In this document: positions 48,628-58,951 of the stretch, piece after piece | Layout of the letters: each line of letters starts with the position of its first letter | Numbering within the stretch: position 1 is the stretch's first letter | NCBI GenBank assembly: GCA_011319805.1 | Contig: SJRY01000246.1 | Span: 186,001 to 250,000 of the forward strand | Length of the DNA stretch: 64,000 bases | Origin: Macrocybe gigantea | Taxonomy: Eukaryota; Basidiomycota; Agaricomycetes; Agaricales; Callistosporiaceae | Direction: 5' to 3' | Notes under the pieces: model-generated | The model's input: only the letters and a program-made list of their open reading frames with translations | What the model was told of the DNA's origin: nothing | Database searches by the model: none | Translations under genes and position numbers: made by a program

Positions 48628-50799
48628 TCAATTTTGCTGTCCAACAACTTTGCTGGCAATCACAACTGCCCTCCTTGTCTCAACTGCTTCTTCAAGCTCA
48701 ATGAAGCTTCCGCTCTGACTGGTAATGTTCCTAGGATCCTGCTGCAGAACGATTCGATTCCTACGGTGAGCTGTGTACCGAGGCCAAACTGGTGATCTTG
48801 CTAGTTTGAAGGTGTTCGGGTTTCCGGAACGCACGAACGACAGCCAATAGGCGATGAGCTCCTCAGCGAAAGCACTCTCTACCGGTGTCATGGGTGAGAA
48901 CGTCGAGCCATTGAGTCTATTCCGTGTCGCGGAATTAACATTGCACTGGGATGAGGGCGAACAGAAGGAGGTACCCATTATTTGTTCCCAAGAACATCAT
49001 CCAATTCTCGGCGGCATGACCAACACCTGCTCCACTAGCGGTAGGGTTTCTTTGATTGTAACGATACGTCCATGCCGTCGTCCTCGCCGCATATACTGTA
49101 CCCATGATAGAGCGCTGCACGATGTGAAATGTCAGCCATGACATGGCATTGCTCTAGACGAAGCGCACCGCTGCCCGTAGTTCTAGATCGCCTGTGATTG
49201 TCTGGAAACGCAGCGCATCAGACGTAAAGTCACTGGACGGATAAGCCTGGATGATCGCGCTCTGTTAGATACAACCATTATACCGGATTAAAGGCATGTC
49301 ACCGCACAGCCAGAATGTCGTCAATATCACTGGCATTCAATGACGGGAAGAAACTCTGCAGAGAGGCAGCGAGGTCAGTCCCACCAGACAGCGTCTCATT
49401 GGTGGTCGCCCTTGATGTCCTTGATTTTATAAATGATTTAACAGAACCGCCTAGGCAACGTACCCGACCATAAGCGGGACGCGAGCCGACCTGCCTAATA
49501 CTATGGACTGTGTAGGGAAGTCGGTCAAGAGACGTCCGTCGATTACAGGGCGGAAGATGCGGTACGCGGATGCGTTGCTTCGAGTCACTGAGTTTCAGCG
49601 AGATCATGAAGAAAGAACATGGAAAATGACATACAACGCGGCCGTACCAGCGGCATCCTGCGCCCGGCCAATGCGCTTACGCTTGCTGTTCGCAGACAGG
49701 CCAGCTGATCCACGATTGTCCCCGTTCCACAACCTGCATGATTTGCATAGAATTCGAAAAGAGGCTGTGACAGATAGATAATGAGATAACTGTAGCATTT
49801 AGAATGAGTTAAAGTATGTCCGACCTGCTGTTGTTCCGGGGTGGGCAAAGGAGTCCTGTAGACACTCTGCGCGATTGCTCCTGAAAAAAGCGGCTCGCGC
49901 TCGTGTGCGACGAGGTGAAGCTCTACAGAAGCGCCGACAGCACTCTCGCCGTTGATGGTGACCTTGTCTGGATCACCTCCAAACGATGAGATGTGGCGTT
50001 TGACCCATCGCAAAGCTTCGATTTGATCCTGGAATCCGGCATTGAAATCGCCATTGGCAGGATCGCTGAATTCCGGAACCGCCAGGAAGCCGAATGAGTC
50101 AAGACGATAGTAGACGGAGACAATAACAACATTCGGACTTTGGTGAATCCAGTGGTCGAAGGGCCAGCTTCTTGGATTCCCAAACACATATCCTTACAAA
50201 GGGCAACGTCTAAGTAACATTACGAGGTCATGAGGGCAACGCGGTCATCTTACCGCCTCCATGGATGTAAACAAGGACGGGAACTAGAAGACCACTTTAA
50301 GAGCATGAACGGACGCACGCCGATCGGTAATACGTACGATTACTGCCCCGCTTCGCGCCGACAGGGGAATAGATGTTAACTTTGAGACAATCTTCACTTC
50401 CAGCTCCTCCAGCGTCGCCTGTCAGTGGAAAAATTGGCCCCTTACGCGGCGAAGCATCTCACCGCCGATAAATCCTTGAATGCAAGAATCGGGATACTTC
50501 GTCGCATCGATCACTGAACCACCCGCTTCCTGGGAAACACGAGTCGCGTTCAGAGGCGAAGGCGCACGGAAACGCAGAGGTCCCAACGGTGGTTCGGCGT
50601 AAGGAATGCCGAGATAGGCCACAGCGTTGGGAAACGTTCGATTCCCAAGGTATTTCGCATATCCGGTGTCGACGATATCCCGCACAGCAGAAATTCCGAA
50701 AAAATTCCCCTGCAGGTTTACGCTGACAAACGTGATACCCAGCACCGAGAGCAGCATCGCAGGCGTGAAAGAATTCACGGAACCAGGCATGATTGGCAT
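48628..50799 (-). CDS. secreted type-B carboxylesterase C, altered elbow
   Basis: A near copy of carboxylesterase A with the same start (MPIMPGSVNSFTPAMLLSVL at 50799), signal stretch, exon plan and end (VVGQQN at 48628). It keeps YLGIPYAEPPLGPLRFRAPS, WPFDHWIHQSPNVVIVSVYY, DQIEALRWVKRHISSFGGDP and the GVGHAAENWMMFLG His region. The nucleophile elbow, however, reads GESAVGASVELHLVA (near 49945), where copies A and B have GESAGG. The Gly two residues after the catalytic Ser is needed for the tight turn in alpha/beta hydrolases, so activity is probably weak or lost, although the frame is intact. The change is GGC to GTC, one base. Confidence 0.85.
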
Positions 50800-50925
50800 C
50801 TTTCATGTCGGTGCCAATTACATACGTGAGAATGAGAACCGGATTTCGGTTGCCCCAATAGAGCACGACGAAGGAGACGGACAGAAAAGAAGAATAGAGT
50901 CGAACATCGCACGGCGGATTTTCTT

Positions 50926-51425
50926 GGGTTCTTTGATCACAAAAACTCGGACAAAACTCGAAAGTAACTTCAGGAGATTCGATCAGCGAAGCATTTATTG
51001 CAAGTACACCAATATGAACGGGATCAACAACAACAGACAGATTCGCTCATAGGTGACTCCATGCCAGTGGTCGGAGACGCTAATAGCAAACACTCTCAGT
51101 CTCAAAAGTTTTCTCCCTCTTTTTGGCGTGGTGCTCCCTTCTGGATGATTCAGAAACCAGTGTCGATGATGTCAATAAAACTTGATGTCCTTTAGTCATA
51201 TGTTCAAGCAAGATGGATAATTTGGACCTCCAAGACCATACAAGGACTGTTCTTGACGAGAGTTTGTTCAAGTCCCTCAATCATCATCTCCTCCTTCTGG
51301 TCCTTTTCCTTCGACCGGATATCGCCCAAAAGATATAGTCGTCAACACATCCAGATCCTGGTTGCGAACTGGGATATAATCGCATCAGAAGGAGTAACTA
51401 ACAACACAGTAGAAGAGAACTCACT
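50926..51425. other. intergenic, nothing supported
   Basis: This lies beyond the duplicated unit. No DUF829 C-terminal sequence is found here, which matters for where the cut hydrolase gene went. Confidence 0.45.
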
Positions 51426-51644
51426 TTAAACGACCACCCTTGAGACACGGAAGTCTCTCGCATGCATGCGTCTATTCACGACGTCTGGCGTTTTCACGCT
51501 CTCTGCAGGGATAGCACGCGCGTAGATCTCGTTGCGGTAGTACCTAGCCTCGAGGCCAGCATTCACGTTTGCGCGGGGAATGACTGCGGCCCCAGAAAGA
51601 GTGGCAGCGCCGGCGAGAACGAAAGTAGCGACAGTAAAACGCAT
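51426..51644 (-). CDS. small secreted protein
   Basis: A 72-codon frame from the ATG at 51644. It begins with a textbook signal peptide (MRFTVATFVLAGAATLSG, cleavage probably after AAVIPR or nearby). The mature part of about 50 residues is charged, has no Cys and holds RYYRNEIYARAIPAESV. The mature end contains an RR pair. No family recognised. Its small size and secretion fit effector-like or signalling peptides of fungi, but nothing more can be said. Confidence 0.55.
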   Translation of the reverse strand: MRFTVATFVLAGAATLSGAAVIPRANVNAGLEARYYRNEIYARAIPAESVKTPDVVNRRMHARDFRVSRVVV

Positions 51645-52981
51645 GGTGACAAGTGTTGGGGATCAAACGACGGGGAGAACGTTGAAGGAATGTGTGGAAG
51701 CGACGGCGAATTGAATCTTCTTCACCTGGAAGAGAGAACGTGGAGAAACAAGACTGGCTTGTTCGGAGGGAGGAGAGACAGCACAAGACCGAGCTTGTGA
51801 GTAGGATTGAGGGCGGGGTGAAGACTAGCTTAGGATTCACGAACGCCTGTGGGACGCCCTTTTTCTATCTTTTTCGTGAATTGCCGACTGATTGCAATTG
51901 ATGATGGAAACATTTGATGGAGACGAAACAACACTGAAACACGCAATGGAGCGTCCCACATTATTAGCTCGGATGATACGGTGGTCTCAACGCCAGAAAG
52001 CAGGCTCGCTGGACACTCAGATTCGCATCGTTTGATAACGTGGGCAGGGATTGACGTTTCCTCCTGGCTCTGCTCTCTATGGAGAATCAATACAAAGTAC
52101 AGATACTCAGACCGAGTTGAACTAGATCAAGTCAGAAATCTGTTGCAGCGTCCTGTCGATTATATATGGCTATACGATTGGATTGATCGCGGATGCGCGA
52201 TATTGCCGTTGCTACTTGCACCGCAGCGCAAAACATGGAATCAAGAGGAAAAAAAGGAAAACCGACGTTGGATACGGAAGGCTCAAATAATCACCATCCT
52301 CATAATCGGAATCACAGCCATTTGTCTACGTACATGGGGACGTAGATCGTGCTCAACGTCTCCGGCCCTGGGATCATCGCCTACAAGACGTATTGATCTG
52401 TGTCCATCGTCAGCCAGTAGCGAGAACGGCTGCAATGCAGGTTTTCTGAAACTGGTGGCGAGCCGTGGCGTCCGGTCTGCGACTTCGCAGGGAGAAAGAG
52501 CATCGAACTGACTCATGTCTCTGGCGGGAGGGTATACGTCAATTGCCAAAACCGACACAGATCTCGTTGGGACGAAAATTCCGATAATCGGTGGCCGAAA
52601 TGGGAGTACCAGGTTCGAGATCCAGGAGAGAATACTGTGTTCAAAATCCAGGAAATTGGACAACCGCTAACTAGACCTTCTGAAGATCCGGCGTTTTGCA
52701 TATATAACGACGAGTATTGGTGATAGCTGAGTGGGTTAGAAAACATCGAGGAGCGAGGTGCGATGCTTGAGGCTACAATGGATGCCGTCGCAGCAAGCCC
52801 TATCCAAACCTGCAACACGAGGTTAGTTAGGACCGTGGCTTCCGCTCAATCACTCAAACTAGTCGAGGATTTCCTCGCTCGTTTTCACATATCCACCGCA
52901 GGATCCACCTGAAAATTTAAATTTACTAATCGTACAGCTTGCTTCTTTGATGACGGGCAGCAATGGAGAAAAAATTTTGCT
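51645..52981. other. region with an unassigned exon-like stretch
   Basis: On the plus strand 52418-52719, following an AG, an open stretch looks coding: RFSETGGEPWRPVCDFAGRK, SIELTHVSGGRVYVNCQNRH, NRWPKWEYQVRDPGENTVFK, ending CIYNDEYW and TGA at 52719. It is Trp-rich and has three or more Cys. Upstream frames (51981-52511; also VYVHGDVDRAQRLRPWDHRL near 52320) could be earlier exons. The minus frame at 52513-52818 also has a signal-like start (VWIGLAATASIVASS). I cannot decide between them. Confidence 0.3.
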
Positions 52982-54305
52982 TTAAGGCTTCCCACACGAA
53001 TCGATGACATGCTGTCTTGCACGCCTCTGCTCGACGCCGCCGACGCCTGGAACCTCCTCTGGCGTCTCGCTGTACAGGTTTACCTTTCGACGTCAGACAG
53101 GTCAGTACATCTCCGAGCCGAATGGCTACATAACAGAGAGACCATGAACTAACGCGAGTGCGATCTGCTCCGGCATTGATCAGAAGGACGGCGGCTTCTG
53201 CATGCGCCGAGTCCATGGCCAGATGGAGAGGAGTATTGCCTGAAGGCGAACGGACCTAGAGTCAGCTGCTTGTTCTGTGCCGTTCTAGAACGGCGAAGGA
53301 CATGATGGAGGGGGGAAGATTATACCCATTCGATCAGCAGTATTCAGGCGAAGCTTTACGGTAGGCGTCGAAGATTCTAGCAGGAGACGTATGAACCCGT
53401 CAGAACCGGTGGTCGCCGCGCGATGTCTGTGACAGAAACTCTGCATCGGGAGAAAGCGAGGCGAAGGTTATGCACACACAATGGTACTTGGTTCGCTTTA
53501 TCTTTTGCATTAATCTACCGAAGCAGGAATTTAAAGTCAGAACTCCTCGGTCATAAAAAAATTTCAGTGTCAGCGAAACGCACGTCTGCGCCTCTGGAAA
53601 TAAGCAGCCTGCCAGTCTGAAGCATAATTGTCAGAACACCGGCGCATGATGTTCCACAGTGCGACAACGTACGTCTATGCGAGACTTCGAGGCGGCATAG
53701 TGCCTTCAGAAGTGCAGAAATCGTTTCCCTTTGTTTAGTAACTTCTTTTGTGGATGTGAGAAAGATGGCGCAAACGCACAGCGGTGTAAGGCCCTTGTCA
53801 TTCCTTCTGCAAAGAGAAGTCAACACCTCTAACTTTGCGATTAAAGAGGCTTTGCTCCGGACCTGTTTACATCTGCACCAGCTCCAACTAGCTCTTGTAC
53901 AATATCATCATGACCCGCACTAACTGGCAGGGAATCAGTCAGAGAGACGTTGAGAACACTCCACCGCTCACCTGCAATGTGTAAAGGGGTCCATCCACTA
54001 TTATCAGGCTTCTCCAACTCGGCCTTCTGATCAATGAGATATCGCACGATGTCGAGAGCCCCAGAAGATGCAGCCCAGTGTAGCGGTGTTCTCTCATCCT
54101 TCGAGTGCGTCAGAAAGGTGCGTCGAAAGGTTTCACAAATTGATATACCAGATCCACGGCGTTCACCAGAGCGGCATTCTCGTTCACTAACGTGCGAACC
54201 AGAGAAAATTGTTCTGCCCAAGCAAAGTTATTAGAGGCTAATTCAGACGAGAGATATGAGCTTCTTGCTATTCAAAGCCGCATTGTGGATAGATAAATTT
54301 GACAT
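52982..54305 (-). CDS. NAS6: 26S proteasome assembly chaperone Nas6 (gankyrin)
   Basis: An ankyrin-repeat protein that chaperones the Rpt3 subunit during base assembly of the 19S particle. The start is the ATG at 54305 (MSNLSIHNAALNSKKLISL). Small exons follow: VRTLVNENAALVNAVDL, ERTPLHWAASSGALDIVRYL, GWTPLHIA, AGHDDIVQELVGAGADVNRR, NDKGLTPL, HYAASKSRID, TGRLLISRGAD, INAKDKANQ, RAATTGSDGFIRLLLESSTP, RLNTADRMG and NTPLHLAMDSAHAEAAVLLI. The end is SETPEEVPGVGGVEQRRARQ and HVIDSCGKP at 52982. At least ten introns cut repeats in mid-motif, and the order of repeats is complete for the family (about 230-240 residues). Confidence 0.9.
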
Positions 54306-54496
54306 CTTCGCTATCCGAGGACGGGAGAGAGTAGAAGGTAGCAAATGATGGTGATGTCAGCTGTGACTGACAAATTGGTACGCCTAAGTACGCGTCAAAC
54401 TCGGCACGTGCCATTGTTTTAACCCTAACCTTAAACTTCCTCATGGCTCTTCTCGTTGCCGTCGACGACCCACTTCGGTGAGGTTGACGATCTGCG
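54306..54496. promoter_or_regulatory. shared divergent promoter of NAS6 and TFB2
   Basis: Only about 190 bases separate the two divergent ATGs, so both genes must use this interval. It includes AACCCTAACC at 54421-54430, which looks like a general regulatory-factor site or a chance telomere-like match. Confidence 0.55.
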
Positions 54497-56567
54497 ATGC
54501 CGACTGCGAAAGCGACGGAGGGCGAGTCCCTATCGTCTGAAGTGCCGCATTTGTTGCTGCCTTTCCTGCAGTCCCAGTCTCAAACAACTTTGACCCGCTT
54601 GTATCAACGGCCCTCATCATGTCTCTCAATCTTTCGGTTCATCCTTTTTGTTCTTTGTCTTCTTTTCTCCTAACACCTAACTGAACTAATAGACTGCTGG
54701 CTCCCTTGGAGAGACAACTTGTCATGAACCTGCTTTGGCTTGAATCTGCTATTCCCGTCACAACCATGGCTGCTTGGGTAACTCGGGAAGGCAAGAAGTA
54801 AAACGCGGCTTTGATGTGTAAAAGCTATCTACCCATCTTCGCAATTATTAGGATCTACGATGAGGCTTTGGAGGCACTCGTACGACTCCATATCCTGCCG
54901 CATTCGCCGACGAAGCTAGCCCTCAACTCAACATTCAAAGCGAATTTCCGACAGGCGTTGACTGGGGGGTAAATAATGTTTGTTTCACCGAAGAGCTCTC
55001 TCTTGAGCGGAACCTTGTACAGTGGTACCAGTGGAAGTTTCGGAGTTCCTGCGGAAAAGGACGAAAAACATCCCCCTCTTGATATCGATGGCCTCGACGC
55101 ATACGCGTTGGAGAGGTGGGAGGTACGGTCCACACGATGCTCAGGTTCCGTGAAACTGACCATAAACTGTTAAAACAGACAATCCTGCATTACATGGTCT
55201 CATCTGGTACGGGCCAGTACCCTTCGAAGCCATCCCAAGGCGTTCTCTTCCTTCTTCAACGAAGTGGTCTTATGGCTGCTTTCCGGTATGCTATTTCTTA
55301 ATCCGCTAATATCTCTCATGAAATGGTTCTTCTCAGCGGCTCGCCTCTTCAAATAACGTCAGCCGGGTTCCAATTTCTTCTTCACTCCCCTCATGAACAG
55401 CTTTGGGAACTTCTACTTCAGTATTTGCACCTAGCCGAAGTGAGCGCAAATAGTACAAAATAGTTTCTACGAATCTTACGACATCATTCTAGGAAAGACA
55501 AATGGATTTGGTCGAGGTGTTGAGTTTCCTGTTCATGTTATCCACGATGGAGCTTGGCGGAGTTGTTCTCTATCACTTCTCTCATTAATCAAAACTGACG
55601 CGTGGAACACATCAGGAGTATTCTACCGATAACCTGGGCGTCAGCCAGAAAGCAATGCTTGAAGACCTCCGCGATTACGGCCTCATCTGGCAGCGCAAGG
55701 TTTGCATATGTGCTACACGTGATCCAAGGGTCTGATCCATGCTTTCGACACAGCCGTCTTCACGGCGTTTCAGCCCCACTCGTCTGGCCACCACGTTAAC
55801 GTCGTCTTCTCCTCTTCTTCCGACGTCTATCGGGACAAGCTCCGGTCCTCAAGAGGGATTCATTGTCCTAGAGACAAATTACCGCCTATATGCGTATACA
55901 GGTCACCTATTCATCGTGATTGGACGTTAGAAAAATCTTCTAACTCGCCGACAGACAACCCTTTGCAGACGGCCGTACTAAATTTGTTTGTCTCTCTAAA
56001 GTACCGATTTCCGAACCTGGTCGTGGGCTCCATAACTCGTGATAGCGTCAAGAAGGCCCTCGAAAATGGCATAACCGCCGACCAGGTCCGTTCAAGGCCC
56101 CTTTTCCTTGCGGGTGTATTTAGCCTCGTTACTGCATCTTTTCTCAGATAATTAGTTATCTCGTCAGTCACGCGCATCCCCAAATGCGAAAAAATGTAGG
56201 ACGTGTTTTCAAGTCCATTTGTCCCGTCTGATCCGAGAGGTTCAGAATCCTCTTTTGCCTGTGACAGTCCAAGACCAAATTCGATTATGGGAGCTCGAAA
56301 AGAATCGGTTGAAGTCACAGGAAGGTTCGTGACCCTTCGTCTTCCTCCTAACTTCTCTCCCGCTTATTTTGCCCCTCGTGTTCTTTAGGCTATCTTTACA
56401 CCGCTTTCGCCTCGCAGGCTGATTATGAGTTCGTTCTGAACTACGCCAAGGAGCTCGGCGTCGTTCTATGGGAGAATGCTGCAAAACGATGCTTCTTTGG
56501 GAGCTCAGAGGGACATGCAAATATTAGAGGTTTCATCGAGAGGAGGACCGGTGGAAGTGATTCGTAG
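54497..56567 (+). CDS. TFB2: TFIIH core subunit Tfb2 (p52)
   Basis: This subunit anchors and stimulates the XPB helicase in TFIIH for transcription start and nucleotide excision repair. The start is the ATG at 54497 ([20 protein letters not shown]). Exons read [154 protein letters not shown] and [18 protein letters not shown]. The C-terminal XPB-binding part holds [35 protein letters not shown] and [20 protein letters not shown], ending [12 protein letters not shown] at 56567. No frame breaks were found. Start and stop fit the family length. Confidence 0.93.
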
Positions 56568-57188
56568 TGTATCTGAGTCGCTCCCTTTTTTTCTGTTCCA
56601 TATTTTCGAGTTCTGATCATATAATTTATGTACATTAATAGGATGGCAACGTGAACTACAAGTAGTCAGTCTGAGCAATCCTTTTCAGCTTCAGAGGAAC
56701 TAGAGGAACTAAGGGATGAACAAACTGCTCGGAGGCATCCGCTCTACCCTTGAACTGCACCCCTCTCCTATCGTGGGCTTCGGTACGTGCGGTGTTTCTC
56801 CGTATAGCGGCTTCTCCGCTAAGCGCGAGGACTTCTTTGCTTCTAGAATCGTGCCTTTTACGGCCAGAGTGGCGTAACGACTTATGTTGGTACTTCTGCT
56901 CCTGCTGCCATCGCGTCTTTGCTCGTGACCTCCGTGATTATGCTGTTTTCCTTTCCTACTTCAGATGACATTTTGGGAGGCACCGCATATGTCGCCGAGA
57001 TGCGCGGAAGTTTAAATGATGACCTCACGTCACTACGAGTCGCTGGGCATGCTTTGTGCATGAAAGAATACTACGAATGCATTGTGAATGTCAAAATGTC
57101 AAGATGCATATCCAAATGTGCCATTGCGAGAGTAGGAGAGGAGGCAACACGCGACCAATGTAATGGGGTATTCATGCGCAAGAAAGAA
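56568..57188. other. convergent gap with an unassigned short frame
   Basis: A plus-strand ATG at 56716 opens 53 codons (MNKLLGGIRSTLELHPSPIV). An overlapping frame may continue it after an intron with FYGQSGVTTYVGTSAPAAIA and a hydrophobic helix up to 57234. No family is recognised and the coding signal is weak. Confidence 0.25.
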
Positions 57189-58951
57189 TTAAGGCTCGCC
57201 GTACTCCTCCGTCTTTGGGTATTCTTCAGGGCTTGACATGGACCCGGAAGCAGACGCATAGTTGTAATGCAAACCGTGATTGTGGTGAGGTGACATGGGC
57301 TGTGAAGAAATCATATTGCCTTCATTGTTGGAGGTCCAGGAGGTTCCGTAGTTTTGGCCGATCCGCTGATAATTATGAGATGGGTATTGGAGGGTTGGGG
57401 ATGGTGGATACGGAGAAGCCGCATGGGTATGTCTTATGGGCTTGGTTGAGGTCTCCCGCGCAAGCCATGGAAGACGGTGAGAACTGGCATCCCGAGCATT
57501 TCCCGTCTCGCCAGAAAACTGATAGCTTGCAAGCTCGTCCATGCTGTCTCTCCGGCTAGCTCCAAAGTCCGAAACTCCAAAGGGTGTTGTATTGGACGTA
57601 TTGGATCGCATACGTGTACGTTCCAAATAAAGGTTGGTGGTAGAGGACGACTGCAGTGAGTTTTCTTGCCATCGGGTTGATTGGGAATGCAGCGACGACC
57701 AAGACGGAGTATTGGGGGTTGAGCAACCCTCTCGTCTGCGCTGTGCCCCAGGAGGTTGGATTAGCGGAGCTGGAGACGGCGACCACGATGGTTCCGCCCG
57801 ACTCATGGAAGAGATTCGCAGATTGTCCAACGCCACCGGCCACTTCTCCAACGCAGTTCCTCTCCCGTACATCTCTCCATGGCCAGACGCCAAGGAGTTC
57901 TGACCTGGGGGGTGATACAGTGGAGACCCCGTGAAGGAGCTCTCTACCGGGGACTGCTGAGTACTTTCCGAGCCCCAATGGGGAGAATCGGCGATGTTGT
58001 ACGTGTTCTCCTCCGTCTTGCATTCCACGGGTTCCAAATCTTCAGCTTCGCACCTATTTCCGCAGCTCTCAGATCATTCCGCGCAGTTCCTAACCAGCGA
58101 GTACTTACACCAATCTTTGCTTTCCATCAGGGCCGATTTCGATCTTTGGCGGGACCCGGAAATTCGTGGAACGAAACAAATGAGGTGGCATCGGCAGAGC
58201 CATTATATCTGCTCTGCTTGTCGGTTTCTGGGAATAGGTGTTAAGCCACGGTCAACAGCCAGACCGAACCTCGCACCTTCAATCTACCAGACCGAATATC
58301 TTCTAAGGTGTAATACGACACGAGATGCAAGTCAGAACCTTCTATGGTCACCGTAATCGTCTAGCAGCACCGTTTGAACAAGTGGCGGATCGGGTTGAAG
58401 GAAGTCCGCACCTTCTTGATGAGCCCGTTGACCTTGAACGATCCCTGATCATTGTGCGTCTGGGTTAAGTGACCTGGACCCTTCAGAACAGTTGAGGTCT
58501 GGTCCGGTGATGACCTGTGACCCAAAGCGCGAGCTGAATTGTCCGCGGGGTATGGCTTCTTGTGGCTGCCACGACTGCTTGTCCTCTCGTTTATCTCGCG
58601 GTACACCTAACCGAAGATAAACGTTCAGAATAACTTGCACGGAACGGACTACGTACCAAGAAATTTCCGACAATCCTGGACGGCGACCACAGAAGGCCGT
58701 CTACGACGATGTCAGTCCTCATCTTTCCCCCGCCGAAAGCGATACACACCAGTCCAGCGTTTGATCCCACTCTCCTCGACGCTGAAGACAAACACAGCTC
58801 CACTCTTGATCATAGTCCTGCGTTCCGAGTCATTCAGCCGACGCGTTATTCGTGGAATGACGCCCTGGCGGGCAGCATGGATTAGCCGTAGAGCGTTGAT
58901 GGTGGTTTCCACATAACCCGTGAATGGCGGTACGTCTGGATTGCTCGTCAT
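57189..58951 (-). CDS. WOPR (Gti1/Pac2) family transcription factor
   Basis: This fungal-specific family holds master regulators of morphology (Wor1, Ryp1, Pac2, Gti1). The start is the ATG at 58951. WOPRa reads PPFTGYVETTINALRLIHAA, RQGVIPRITRRLNDSERRTM, SGAVFVFSVEESGIKRWT, then DGLLWSPSRIVGNFL. After an intron, VYREINERTSSRGSHKKPYP and a variable loop lead to WOPRb: GSFKVNGLIKK, then after another intron TVTIEGSDLHLVSYYTLEDI and RSGRLKVRG. Both halves of the DNA-binding fold are therefore present. The C-terminal 280 residues (58037-57189) are rich in Ser, Pro, Asn and Tyr with no fold, typical of the activation tail in this family. Target genes cannot be read from the sequence. Confidence 0.9.

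Larger units (their letters stand above)
48487..50925 (-). repeat. carboxylesterase unit C of an inverted duplication
   Basis: Reverse-complement partner of 30915-33384, with the same extent from upstream flank to 3' flank. See unit A. Confidence 0.85.

Noticed and set aside
54421..54430. AACCCTAACC, telomere-like repeat
   Set aside because: Only about one and a half units, inside a promoter and far from any repeat array; chance or a general factor site.
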